Assembly (NCBI GenBank): GCA_046152925.1
Contig: JBJXFX010000015.1
Span: forward strand, 1-27,073
Length of the DNA stretch: 27,073 nt
Direction of reading: 5' to 3'
DNA from: CAMAUF01 sp046152925
GTDB taxonomy: Bacteria > Chloroflexota > Dehalococcoidia > Tepidiformales > Tepidiformaceae
Part shown: positions 1 to 7,286 of the stretch, in pieces
Position numbering within the stretch: position 1 is the stretch's first letter
How the letters are laid out: the number at the start of each line of letters is the position of its first letter
The notes under the pieces: model-generated
What the model saw: the letters and a program-made list of their open reading frames with translations, nothing else
The model's database searches: none
Told to the model about the DNA's origin: nothing
Translations under genes and position numbers: made by a program

Positions 1-1015
1 CGCCGTCTACGGCGTGGACGCGAACGAACCCGCCGACGACGAAGACGCTGGCGCCGCCGCGACCTTGCCGGAGCTCGCCGCGGGCGACGCGCTCGGCACC
101 CGCGGCATCGACCCGCGGCAACACTTCACGGAGCCGCCGCCCCGCTTCACCGAGGCCTCGCTCGTGAAGGCGCTCGAAGAGAAGGGCATCGGCCGGCCGA
201 GTACGTACGCGACCATCGTCCAGACCGTCCTGAAACGCGACTATGTCGCCAAGCAGGGCCGGGCTTTGGTCCCCCAAGAGCTCGGCTTCCTGGTCAACGA
301 CCTGTTGGTCGAACACGTCAACAAATACGTCGACGTCGGCTTCACCAGCGAGATGGAAGAAGAACTCGACGAAGTGGCCGATGGCAACCGTGACTACCTC
401 TCGGTGGTCCGCGGCTTCTGGGGTGACTTCGAACGTGAGGTCGAAGCCGCAAAGTCGGCCGCCGACAAGGTCCAAGAGGACACGGACATCCTCTGCGACG
501 TCTGCGGCGAAGCCAACATGGTCATCAAGTGGGGCCGCAACGGGAAGTTCCTGGCGTGCCCTCGTTTCCCGAACTGCCGCAACGCGAAGCCGCTGACGCA
601 GGAGGGCGAGCCAGCGCCGAGCACTGCCCCCGAGCCGAGTTCCTACGCCTGCCCGGTCTGCGGGAGCGGCACGATCCGGAAAGTCGGCCCGTACGGCCCG
701 TACCTCGACTGCACGAACCGCGACGCGGGCAAGTGCACGTTCCGGTCGAGCGTCCCGGTCGGCATCGAATGTCCGGAAGAGCCCGGCAGCGGCCAACTCG
801 TTGAGAAGAAGTCCCGCCGTGGCACCTTCTACGCCTGCTGGAACTACCCCAACTGCAGCTACACAACGAATACGCTGGAACCCGGGAAAATGTCGAAGCC
901 GCGGACTGGGGAAGAACGCGCCGCTGGGAACGCGAAGCTCCTGGAGCGCAGCGCGCGCGGCAAGGCAGCCTTCGCCGCCCGCCGCGCGAAAGCGACGACC
1001 CGGCGAGCCAGTTAA
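1..1015 (+). CDS. topA: DNA topoisomerase I, C-terminal part (5' end outside window)
   Basis: Type IA topoisomerase, which relaxes negative supercoils. Only the last ~337 codons are present; the frame is open from base 2. The motif GIGRPSTYATI just after the window start and the following KRDYV are typical of the end of the TOPRIM-linked core. The active-site Tyr lies upstream, outside the window. Three C-terminal zinc-ribbon repeats follow: CDVC...ACPRFPNC near bases 497-580, CPVC...DC near 650-710, and a third with one Cys (GIECPEE) and ACWNYPNC near 765-855. A basic, Ala/Arg-rich tail ends the protein. In many bacteria topA lies near a xer recombinase gene, as here, although two unrelated genes separate them. 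Confidence 0.95.
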   Translation, partial: AVYGVDANEPADDEDAGAAATLPELAAGDALGTRGIDPRQHFTEPPPRFTEASLVKALEEKGIGRPSTYATIVQTVLKRDYVAKQGRALVPQELGFLVNDLLVEHVNKYVDVGFTSEMEEELDEVADGNRDYLSVVRGFWGDFEREVEAAKSAADKVQEDTDILCDVCGEANMVIKWGRNGKFLACPRFPNCRNAKPLTQEGEPAPSTAPEPSSYACPVCGSGTIRKVGPYGPYLDCTNRDAGKCTFRSSVPVGIECPEEPGSGQLVEKKSRRGTFYACWNYPNCSYTTNTLEPGKMSKPRTGEERAAGNAKLLERSARGKAAFAARRAKATTRRAS

Positions 1016-1054
1016 GCCTGTTCCCGCCACAGACACCGGTCGAACACCAACCTG

Positions 1055-1567
1055 ATGAACACGCCCCACCCAGTGCTCGGCCGTCATGTTGCAAGTTACG
1101 GGATAAACCCGCTCCGCCATGGCGCCTGGTGGCTGCCGCTCCCTGTCGCCGCGGCCGCGGGTGGTGCCTTCGCGGGCATCATGAGCGCCGACCCGACGCA
1201 GGCGCTCGCCATCTGGGGTGGCACCGTCGCGATCGCCCTGTTCTGGGTCGTCTACCGGTGGCGCGCCCTCTCGATGCAGTGTCCGCTCATCATTTACGAT
1301 CGTGGCTTCCTTTGGTCAGACGGCGGCGACCACGCCGAAGTGCTCTTCGGCGAGGTCATGGCCATGACCCCGGAACTGCGCCGTCCCCTGCCCTTCCTCA
1401 AGGGCGACAACTGGTGGGTCATCGAAACCGACGACGAGGTCGCCTTCACGATTGGGCCGAGCCTCCGCGACCAGGTCCACGCCATGGAGTGGATCGTCTC
1501 ACGCGTCGCCGAAACCGTGCCCGAACCCGTCCGGCGGCCTTCGTCCCGGCCGGGCTATGCCGCCTAG
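1055..1567 (+). CDS. hypothetical membrane protein with two N-terminal helices
   Basis: 170 residues of unknown function. Residues ~24-43 and ~48-66 are hydrophobic (AWWLPLPVAAAAGGAF, then ALAIWGGTVAIALFWVVY) and should form a helical hairpin. The remaining ~100 residues look soluble and probably cytoplasmic, with Trp and acidic residues (GDNWWVIETDDEV) and a predicted beta-rich pattern resembling small PH-like or DUF membrane proteins; this resemblance is a guess. It begins 39 bases after the topA stop with no clear ribosome binding site. It ends 9 bases from the convergent CoA-transferase stop. I do not recognise the family. Confidence 0.7.
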   Translation: MNTPHPVLGRHVASYGINPLRHGAWWLPLPVAAAAGGAFAGIMSADPTQALAIWGGTVAIALFWVVYRWRALSMQCPLIIYDRGFLWSDGGDHAEVLFGEVMAMTPELRRPLPFLKGDNWWVIETDDEVAFTIGPSLRDQVHAMEWIVSRVAETVPEPVRRPSSRPGYAA

Positions 1568-1576
1568 GGTCGTCCG

Positions 1577-3988
1577 TCAGCGGAACGGTGCATCAGCCGC
1601 CGCCCCGGACGCGTAGAGCGCGTCGATCCGCTCCGCCGCCACGCCAAACGTCTCGCTGAGCACCTGGCGGGTATGTTCGCCAAAAAGCGGCGCTGGCGCC
1701 GCGATGCCGCCCGGCGTACGCGAGAGCCGCCACGCGACCCCGTCGTGCGGATACGCGCCCATGTCCGGATGTGTGACCATCTGGAAGTAGCCGCGGACGC
1801 GGTAGTGTGGGTCTTCGACGAGGTCGAGGGCGTGGAGCACCGGTGCCGCGGCCACTCCGGCCGCCTGAAGCGCGAGCGCCGCCTCGTAGTCGCTCCGGCC
1901 AAGTGTCCAGCCCATGATCGCCGCGTCGACCTCCAAGGCGGACGCCTGGCGCGCCTCCAGCGAGTCGAGTTCCGCGAGGCCGGGCGCGCCGATGAGGTCG
2001 CAGAGCCCGCGCCAGTCGGCCTCGGCGCGGACTGCGATCGTGACCCAGCGGTCGTCGCCTGCGCACGGGTAGCACCCGTGGGGCGCCATATCAGGGTGGC
2101 GGTTCCCCTTGGCCGCTGGTTCGAGGCCGAGGGAGAGCGCTGCGAACTGTTCCCCGATCAGCGAGACGAGCGTCTCCTGGCCGGTGATCTCGATGTACTG
2201 GCCTTCCCCCGTCCGGTCGCGGTGAAGAAGCGCCATCGCGATCGCGGCCGCGCCTGTCGTGCCCGAGGTCGGGTCGCCGTAGGCGATACCGGTGTTGTAC
2301 GGCTGCGGCGCATCTTCGTACGCGTTCAGCGAAGCGATGCCCGAAAGCTGCTCCATGTTGGTGCCAACCCCTGCCAAGGAGTGGTCCGGGCCGTCCTGCC
2401 CGTAGCCGGAGATCGAGGCCACGATGATGTCCGGACGGACCGCCCGCAGCGCGTCGTAGGTGAACCCAAGGTTGTCCATCCGCCGCGCTTTGAAGTTCTC
2501 GACGACCACGTCGCATCCCCGGACCAGCTCCATGAGCATCGCCTTCCCGTCGGGGTGGGCCGGGTCCACGCTGAGGCTCCGTTTGCCGCGGTTATAGTTG
2601 TTGAAATAGGCGCTGTAGTCGTATACCCGCGGCCGCGCAAAGTCGTTCGCCGTGCTCCGGATGAAGTCGTACAACGCCGGCGATTCGACCTTGATCACAT
2701 CGGCGCCGAAATCCGCGAGCCACTTGGTCGCATAGGGGCCCGCCCAATACGCCGTGAAGTCGAGGACGCGCACGCCGGCCAGCAGCCCGCGGTGGTCACG
2801 GTCCTGGCGCACAGTCGCGGCGGGATCGCGAACGAAGGGCGCCCTGGCAGTGCGCAAGGCCGCCGCCGCGGCGCCGGGCGGAAGCTCGCCCAGGTGCGGG
2901 GCAGGCGCGTCCGTCCAGGGGGTGGCCGACATGCGAAACGGGCGGCCCGGTTGCTTCAGGCGCCGGCCGTCCGCCAGCGTCCGTTCGACGAAGAAGCCAC
3001 GGTCGTTGAGGTGTGGGTTCGCCGCCACCTCGGGCACGGTGTGCACGGGCGCGATCGTCATCGACGAAGCGCGGCCTTCCGCCATGACCTGCGTCTTCGT
3101 CCGCTGGTCGAAGTACTCCAGGACGATGCCGAGGAGCTCATCCTGCGCCGCAAGGATGTCCGGCAGCTTCGTGAAGCGGCCGGGAGCCAGCAGTTCCTCG
3201 TGCCCGGAGAGCCGGGCGAACGGCGGGATCTGCCGGTGCGTCCCATAGATCCCGGCGTACCCGTCGAGGCACGGATAGATGCCCATCATAGAGAAGCGGG
3301 CACGCCCGCTCCGGGGCACCACGCGTCCCGTGAAGCGCGCGTTCGGCCCGAAGCCTTCGCTCGCCCCGGCCATACACTCCGCCGCGCTGACCTCAACGTG
3401 CTGGCCCAAGCCAGACCGGCCCACGCCGTAAAGGGCGAAACAGGTCGCGGCGAAACCGTGCAGGCCGAGTTGCATCCACGCCTGTTCACCAGCCGTGCAA
3501 AGCGGCTCGCGGCTCAGTTCGCCGGTGAGCGCCATCTGGCCGCCCATCGCGAAGGCGTTGATGTTCTCGGCCTTCCATCCGGCCCACGGACCCCAATCGC
3601 CGTATGGCCGCAAGGACACGAGGATCGCTCCGGGGTCGGCCGCGGCAAGCGCGTCGTAGCCGATGCCCCAGAGGTCGAACTGGCGGCCCGGCTGATCGCA
3701 CAAGACGACATCGGCCTCTGCCGCGAGCGCGCGTAGCTGTGCGACCCCTCCATCCAGATCCAGCACGACGCTTCGCTTTCCCGCCCCGAGGTAAAGGAAC
3801 TGCGGTGCGGCTTCGAGCGAGGGACTAGGTGCACCCACGACGACCCGCGCGCGCCGGGCTGAATCACCCGCTGGCGGTTCGACCTTGACCACGGTGGCCC
3901 CGAATCCGGCGAGCAGGCGGCCGCAATACCCGACGGCGACGCCGCTCCCAACCTCGAGGACGGTCACTCCCGCTAACGGCCCAGCCAT
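1577..3988 (-). CDS. fused double class III CoA-transferase (CaiB/BaiF family)
   Basis: 803 residues, about twice the usual ~400 for this family. Two tandem CoA-transferase III domains are visible. The first spans residues ~1-380 and starts LAGVTVLEVGSGVAVGYCGR. The second spans ~400-800 and starts LLAGVRVLDFTAYWAGPYAT, with the YNRGKRSLSVD and VVVENFKARRMDNLGF signatures. Family members move CoA between carboxylic acids through an Asp-bound anhydride. The second half keeps that Asp (D572 in AYGDPTSGTTG); the aligned residue in the first half is E168 (TAGEQ). So the C-terminal domain is likely catalytic and the N-terminal one structural or altered. The start follows AGGGGG at good spacing. 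Substrate unknown. Confidence 0.9.
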   Translation of the reverse strand: MAGPLAGVTVLEVGSGVAVGYCGRLLAGFGATVVKVEPPAGDSARRARVVVGAPSPSLEAAPQFLYLGAGKRSVVLDLDGGVAQLRALAAEADVVLCDQPGRQFDLWGIGYDALAAADPGAILVSLRPYGDWGPWAGWKAENINAFAMGGQMALTGELSREPLCTAGEQAWMQLGLHGFAATCFALYGVGRSGLGQHVEVSAAECMAGASEGFGPNARFTGRVVPRSGRARFSMMGIYPCLDGYAGIYGTHRQIPPFARLSGHEELLAPGRFTKLPDILAAQDELLGIVLEYFDQRTKTQVMAEGRASSMTIAPVHTVPEVAANPHLNDRGFFVERTLADGRRLKQPGRPFRMSATPWTDAPAPHLGELPPGAAAAALRTARAPFVRDPAATVRQDRDHRGLLAGVRVLDFTAYWAGPYATKWLADFGADVIKVESPALYDFIRSTANDFARPRVYDYSAYFNNYNRGKRSLSVDPAHPDGKAMLMELVRGCDVVVENFKARRMDNLGFTYDALRAVRPDIIVASISGYGQDGPDHSLAGVGTNMEQLSGIASLNAYEDAPQPYNTGIAYGDPTSGTTGAAAIAMALLHRDRTGEGQYIEITGQETLVSLIGEQFAALSLGLEPAAKGNRHPDMAPHGCYPCAGDDRWVTIAVRAEADWRGLCDLIGAPGLAELDSLEARQASALEVDAAIMGWTLGRSDYEAALALQAAGVAAAPVLHALDLVEDPHYRVRGYFQMVTHPDMGAYPHDGVAWRLSRTPGGIAAPAPLFGEHTRQVLSETFGVAAERIDALYASGAAADAPFR

Positions 3989-4056
3989 CGCTGCCCCCTG
4001 GCGAATCTTCCGCGCAGTCTAGGAGATCCGACGCGGCGCGCTATCATGGTGGCGGG

Positions 4057-5046
4057 GTGGAGGACTGGCACGGTGACGTGATGCCGGATCTTGCCCCGCA
4101 CAAGACCGCCGAGGCCTACCTCGAAGCCTACCTGCGCGAACTCGGCGCCATCGGCAACCGCTCCGCCTACACGATCCGGAACTATCGCTCCGACATCGGT
4201 CCCTTCCTTGCGTGGCTACGCGAGGCCGGCAGCGACCCACTTGAGACGAGTCGCCAGGCCTTTCGCGCCTATATGGGCGGCCTTCGCGCGGCCGGCATGG
4301 CGCCCGCATCCATGACTCGCAAGACGAGCACCGTCCACGGCTTCTACAAGTGGCTCCACACCGAAGGCGCGACCCCGAAGGACCTCCTCTACGGGGTGGC
4401 CCTGCCGAAGCGTCCGCGACGGCTCCCGAAGGTGCTGCCCGAGACGGCCCTCACCGCCTTGCTGGATGCACCCGACCGGGAGACGCCGCAAGGCTCGCGC
4501 GACCGCGCCATACTCGAGTGCCTCTACGGTTCGGGCGTCCGTGTCTCCGAACTCGTCGCCTTGGACACGGCCTCGATCGATACCAGCGAGTGGTGCGCCA
4601 TCGTCCACGGCAAGGGTTCGAAGGAACGGGTCGTGCTCTTCGGCGAGCCGGCTATGGCTGCCATCGATGTCTACCTGCGCAACGGCAGGCCATCACTCGC
4701 CAAGGGCGCCGAGGCCGCGCTCTTCCTCAACCGCTCCGGTGGCCGGCTCAGCGCCCGCTCGGTGCAACTCCTGATCAAGCATCACGCTCTGGCGGCCGGG
4801 CTGAGCCAGGACGTCTGGCCCCACCTGCTCCGCCACAGCTTCGCGACACACCTCCTCGACGGCGGCGCGGACCTCCGGATCGTCCAGGACCTGCTCGGCC
4901 ACACCTCCGCCAACACGACCCAGATCTACACCCACGTCAGCCAGGCGAGGCAGGCCGAGCTGAGCGAACGCGCCTGGGCTGCGATTGCCCAAGAGGCGCT
5001 CGAAGGGCCGCGCCGCAGGCGCAAGAGTATCGGAGTGCCGGAGTAA
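4057..5046 (+). CDS. xerC: Xer-type tyrosine recombinase
   Basis: Site-specific recombinase that resolves chromosome dimers at dif-like sites. It has an N-terminal SAM-like core-binding domain (residues ~15-105) and a C-terminal catalytic domain (~125-315). The full catalytic set is visible, numbered from the GTG at 4057: R162 (SGVRVSEL), K186 (HGKGSKERV), H256-x-x-R259 (HLLRHSF), H282 (LLGHTS) and nucleophile Y291 (TQIYTHVS). The ATG at 4081 is an equally good start. Length and active site fit XerC/XerD; the choice of xerC rests only on genomic habit (topA neighbourhood). The last codons lie inside a short repeat, giving the tail KSIGVPE. It is divergent from the CoA-transferase. Confidence 0.9.
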   Translation: MEDWHGDVMPDLAPHKTAEAYLEAYLRELGAIGNRSAYTIRNYRSDIGPFLAWLREAGSDPLETSRQAFRAYMGGLRAAGMAPASMTRKTSTVHGFYKWLHTEGATPKDLLYGVALPKRPRRLPKVLPETALTALLDAPDRETPQGSRDRAILECLYGSGVRVSELVALDTASIDTSEWCAIVHGKGSKERVVLFGEPAMAAIDVYLRNGRPSLAKGAEAALFLNRSGGRLSARSVQLLIKHHALAAGLSQDVWPHLLRHSFATHLLDGGADLRIVQDLLGHTSANTTQIYTHVSQARQAELSERAWAAIAQEALEGPRRRRKSIGVPE

Positions 5047-5095
5047 GCAGCGCACTCCGATACCCCGACACTCCCACACTCCGATACACTCCCAC
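5027..5095. repeat. short repeat with perfect 12-bp inverted repeat at the recombinase/aroQ junction
   Basis: GTATCGGAGTGC at 5027-5038 is the exact reverse complement of GCACTCCGATAC at 5052-5063, with a 13-base loop. The 11-mer CACTCCGATAC occurs at 5053-5063 and again at 5077-5087, 24 bases apart. The left arm and loop include the recombinase stop codon (5044-5046). The right-hand copies fill the space to the aroQ start. The RNA would form a strong hairpin. There is no T-run, so a rho-independent terminator is not supported. It resembles a palindromic intergenic (REP-like) element. Confidence 0.75.
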
Positions 5096-5096
5096 G

Positions 5097-5537
5097 GTGG
5101 CACGCACTATCCTCCTCGTCCACGGCCCGAACCTGAACCTGCTCGGCGAGCGCAAGCCCGAGGTCTACGGGACCACCACGCTCCTCGACATCGAGGCCGA
5201 TGTAGCCGCGGCCGCGAACGCGCGCGACACCGCCGTCCTCTGTTACCAAAGCAATCACGAAGGCGAACTGATCGACTTTCTGCACGAGCACCGCAAGTTC
5301 GCCGATGGCGTCGTGCTGAACGCGGGCGCGTACACGCACACCTCGGTCGCCCTGCGGGACGCCATCGAAGCGATCCAACTGCCCGTGGTCGAGGTGCACA
5401 TTTCGAATACGCACGCGCGCGAAGGGTTCCGCCACATCTCACTCATCGCGCCCGTCTGCATCGGCCAGGTCACCGGCCTCGGCCGCCAGGGCTACGGCGC
5501 CGCCGTCGAGCTGCTGCTCGATCACCTCGGCACCTGA
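5097..5537 (+). CDS. aroQ: type II 3-dehydroquinate dehydratase
   Basis: Shikimate pathway enzyme converting 3-dehydroquinate to 3-dehydroshikimate; normally a cytosolic dodecamer. 146 residues, the usual length. Family marks are visible: HGPNLNLLGERKPEVYG at the N-terminus with the catalytic Tyr, CYQSNHEGELIDFLH, LNAGAYTHTSVALRDAI, and VEVHISNTHAREGFRHIS with the substrate-binding HISN. GTG at 5097 gives the canonical start (ARTILLVHGPNLN). The frame stays open far upstream, but that part is a shadow of the recombinase gene. No ribosome binding site is visible. A poor -10-like TACACT sits 6 bases before the GTG. It belongs to the common aroQ-peptidase-efp cluster. Confidence 0.95.
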   Translation: MARTILLVHGPNLNLLGERKPEVYGTTTLLDIEADVAAAANARDTAVLCYQSNHEGELIDFLHEHRKFADGVVLNAGAYTHTSVALRDAIEAIQLPVVEVHISNTHAREGFRHISLIAPVCIGQVTGLGRQGYGAAVELLLDHLGT

Positions 5538-5548
5538 GTTCCCCCTAA

Positions 5549-5560
5549 TGGTAAGATCTT
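5549..5560 (+). promoter_or_regulatory. candidate extended -10 promoter of vapB copy 1, leaderless
   Basis: TGG-TAAGAT at 5549-5557 reads as an extended -10. The hexamer ends 6 bases before the ATG at 5564, so transcription would begin at or next to the A of the start codon. AAGATCTT (5553-5560), a perfect 8-base palindrome over the hexamer, could be an operator half or core. The hexamer is the weakest of the four copies. No ribosome binding site is present. Confidence 0.5.
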
Positions 5561-5563
5561 GGC

Positions 5564-5800
5564 ATGAGGACGACGGTGGAACTGCGGCCAGACCAGGTCG
5601 AATGCCTGGGGCGGTACTGTGCGGAGAACGGCATTACCCAGGCCGAGGCGGTGCAGCGCGCCGTCGACTCTTTGCTCTCGCGAAGCGCAGACCCGGAGTT
5701 CGAAGCTGCGCTTGAGGGTGCTTTTGGCATGTGGAAAGACCGCAACGAGATCGATGGTGTCGAGTACCAGCGCCGCCTGCGCGCCGAGTGGGATAGGTAG
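5564..5800 (+). CDS. VapB-type antitoxin (ribbon-helix-helix), copy 1
   Basis: 78 residues. The N-terminal ~45 residues (MRTTVELRPDQVECLGRYC, then ITQAEAVQRAVDSLL) fit a ribbon-helix-helix DNA-binding domain that dimerises, binds its own promoter and represses it. The C-terminal part (AFGMWKDRNEIDGVEYQRRL then RAEW) is the likely toxin-binding tail, shared with the three other copies in this window. The stop is 3 bases before the PIN-domain gene, so the two should be translated together. It sits directly after aroQ, on the same strand, with its own probable leaderless promoter. Antitoxin role is inferred from pairing and family resemblance. Confidence 0.85.
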   Translation: MRTTVELRPDQVECLGRYCAENGITQAEAVQRAVDSLLSRSADPEFEAALEGAFGMWKDRNEIDGVEYQRRLRAEWDR

Positions 5801-5803
5801 CGA

Positions 5804-6346
5804 GTGGGGGGGCTTTATGACTCCAACATCCTGATTGACGCGCTCCGCGGTTATCTCGAAGCGCGGCTGGCGCTCCGGCAGGCCGCGCGACGCGTCATTA
5901 GTCTCGTGACCTTCATGGAGGTGCTCAGCGGCACGAGGACCGCCGGGGAGGACCTGGCGGCCCGCCGGCTCCTGGCCACATTCGAGGTCGTCGGAATCGA
6001 CACGGCAATCGTGGAAAAGGCCATAGCGCTGAGGCGTCTCCGGCGGCTCAAACTCCCCGACGCCATCATCCTGGCGACAGCCCACGTCGAAGGGCTATCG
6101 CTGATTACGCGCAACACGAAAGACTTCGACCCGTCGGATCCGGAGGTCATCGTTCCTTATACGATCTGTGCCGACCGGGACGAGCCCCGCTACTTCAGCG
6201 GCGAAAAGTCCGTCGGCGACATAATCCGGTTCTCGATGTGGTGGACCAGCGCGCCGTTCTCCTCGGACTTGCGGCGGGCGTCCTGCCACTCCGGGTCCGC
6301 ACCGAACGACTTCCAGGCCGCGTCGCGCGCGCCCAGGTTCTCGTAG
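5804..6346 (+). CDS. VapC-type PIN-domain toxin, copy 1, with read-through C-terminal tail
   Basis: Mg-dependent ribonuclease toxin fold. PIN acidic residues are present: D6 and D12 (LYDSNILIDAL), E39 (TFMEVLSG), D86 (LKLPDAIILATA) and D107/D109/D112 (TKDFDPSD). The natural end of the family here is VPYTI followed by a stop. In this copy the next codon is TGT (6167-6169) where copy 3 has TGA. The frame then runs 59 more residues to 6346, the last 157 bases lying antisense to the NIPSNAP gene. This looks like stop loss; the tail is not family sequence. GTG start, 3 bases after the antitoxin stop. The RNA target is unknown. Confidence 0.85.
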   Translation: MGGLYDSNILIDALRGYLEARLALRQAARRVISLVTFMEVLSGTRTAGEDLAARRLLATFEVVGIDTAIVEKAIALRRLRRLKLPDAIILATAHVEGLSLITRNTKDFDPSDPEVIVPYTICADRDEPRYFSGEKSVGDIIRFSMWWTSAPFSSDLRRASCHSGSAPNDFQAASRAPRFS

Positions 6347-6522
6347 GCGACCATGTACCAAAGCTCGTCGCTCCGGCCTCCGATCGTGTTCATCCAGTAG
6401 CCCACGTTCTTGATACCGTGCTTCTCGAAGAGCGCCACGGTGTGGTCGCGGAATCGCGCTTGGAGCGCGCCCATTTTGCCGGGGTTCGCCGTGTAGATGC
6501 GGAGCTCGTAGATCATCGCCAT
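6190..6522 (-). CDS. NIPSNAP-family protein
   Basis: 110 residues, the usual single-domain length. It starts MAMIYELRIYTANPGKM, a typical NIPSNAP beginning, and continues with the ferredoxin-like alpha/beta barrel pattern (ALFEKHGIKNVGYW, SDELWYMVAYEN, AWKSFGADPEW). Bacterial members are small, probably dimeric proteins of unclear role, often beside oxidative or aromatic metabolism genes. I chose the ATG at 6522 because AAGG lies a few bases before it; a longer frame opens further upstream (6591) without a family match. A minus-strand TATAGT (6547-6552) is a possible -10. Its 3' end overlaps the abnormal tail of the copy 1 toxin. It stands alone among toxin-antitoxin modules. Confidence 0.85.
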   Translation of the reverse strand: MAMIYELRIYTANPGKMGALQARFRDHTVALFEKHGIKNVGYWMNTIGGRSDELWYMVAYENLGARDAAWKSFGADPEWQDARRKSEENGALVHHIENRIMSPTDFSPLK

Positions 6523-6585
6523 GCCCACCTTGGAGTGATGGCCCCGACTATACGGGCACGCGCCACTAGCCGGCCCAAACGCCGG

Positions 6586-6600
6586 CATCATGATATGATG
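6586..6600 (+). promoter_or_regulatory. extended -10 promoter and palindromic operator of vapB copy 2, leaderless
   Basis: CATCAT-GAT-ATGATG (6586-6600) is a perfect 6+3+6 inverted repeat. It contains TGA-TATGAT (6591-6599), an extended -10 one base from consensus. The hexamer ends exactly 6 bases before the vapB ATG at 6606. There is no -35 match and no ribosome binding site. Binding of the VapBC complex here would block RNA polymerase directly. Confidence 0.65.
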
Positions 6601-6605
6601 ACGCC

Positions 6606-6839
6606 ATGCGGACGATCATCGACCTCAAGCCGGAGCAACTCGAACACCTCGGGAAGTACTGCGAGCGCGAACGTATCTCCCGCGCCGAGGCCATCCGCCG
6701 CGCCGTGGACAAATTCGTCGAGGAACCGGCCGAGGACCAGGAAGCCGAGTTCCAGGCGGCGCTCCATGCGGCGTTCGGGATGTGGAAGGATCGCGGAGAG
6801 TCCACAGACGACTACCTCGCGAGGATTCGCGGCGAATAA
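6606..6839 (+). CDS. VapB-type antitoxin (ribbon-helix-helix), copy 2
   Basis: 77 residues. An RHH-like N-terminus (MRTIIDLKPEQLEHLGKYC, RAEAIRRAVDKFVEEPAED) is followed by the toxin-binding tail AAFGMWKDRGESTDDYLARI. It is nearly the same as copy 3 over the first 45 residues. The stop lies 12 bases before the ATG of its toxin. Its promoter is divergent from the NIPSNAP gene in an 83-base spacer. The start is fixed by the conserved MRT- beginning of all four copies and the constant distance to the -10 box. Confidence 0.88.
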   Translation: MRTIIDLKPEQLEHLGKYCERERISRAEAIRRAVDKFVEEPAEDQEAEFQAALHAAFGMWKDRGESTDDYLARIRGE

Positions 6840-6851
6840 AGGGTGGTGCTG

Positions 6852-7223
6852 ATGGGCCGGCGCCTCTTCGATAGCAACGTGCTGATCGACGCACTGAACG
6901 GCGTGCTGGCGGCCCTCGCGGTGCTCGAGGCGCGCGGCTCAACGCGTTGCATCAGCATCATGACCTGGCTCGAAGTCATGGCGGGCACTGCCGACGTGGC
7001 CGATGAACTGAGGGCGCGGGCCCTCTTGTCGCGGATGGAGGTCCTTCCGCTCTCCCCGGCGATCACCGAGGACGCCTGGCGCGTCCGCCGCGACAGCCGC
7101 CTCAAGCTCGTCGACGCCATCATCCTGGCGACGGCCCGCGTCGAGCGCATCCCGCTTTACACCCGCAGCACGAAGGACTTCGACCCGTCCGACCCTTCCA
7201 TCGTCGTGCCGTATACGGTCTGA
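6852..7223 (+). CDS. VapC-type PIN-domain toxin, copy 2
   Basis: 123 residues from the ATG at 6852, which follows AAAGGG at suitable distance; in-frame GTGs at 6843 and 6846 are possible. PIN acidic residues are visible in LFDSNVLIDAL, TWLEVMAGT, LKLVDAIILATA and TKDFDPSDPS. The protein ends in VVPYTV with a TGA. Expected to be a Mg-dependent endoribonuclease held inactive by the upstream antitoxin. The 3' part is nearly identical in DNA to copy 3 (the same 40 bases at 7128-7167 and 7801-7840), while residues ~15-75 differ strongly between copies. Confidence 0.9.
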   Translation: MGRRLFDSNVLIDALNGVLAALAVLEARGSTRCISIMTWLEVMAGTADVADELRARALLSRMEVLPLSPAITEDAWRVRRDSRLKLVDAIILATARVERIPLYTRSTKDFDPSDPSIVVPYTV

Positions 7224-7266
7224 GTCCGCACACGACCGCCACGTCAGTCACGGCAGCGCCTGAAGG

Positions 7267-7281
7267 CATCATGCTATGATG
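7267..7281 (+). promoter_or_regulatory. extended -10 promoter and palindromic operator of vapB copy 3, leaderless
   Basis: CATCAT-GCT-ATGATG (7267-7281) is a perfect 6+3+6 inverted repeat that differs from the copy 2 site only in the centre. TGC-TATGAT (7272-7280) is an extended -10 whose hexamer ends 6 bases before the ATG at 7287. No ribosome binding site is visible. Confidence 0.65.
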
Positions 7282-7286
7282 ACGCC

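Noticed and set aside
1673..3736. 687-codon frame on the plus strand
   Set aside because: It is antisense to the fused CoA-transferase, Arg/Val-rich and without any domain; a GC-rich shadow frame.
5027..5063. Rho-independent terminator of the recombinase gene
   Set aside because: The stem is strong but no T-run follows, and the repeated 11-mer fits a repeat element better.
4350..5096. Long upstream extension of the aroQ frame
   Set aside because: It overlaps the recombinase in another frame; the AroQ family starts at the GTG at 5097.
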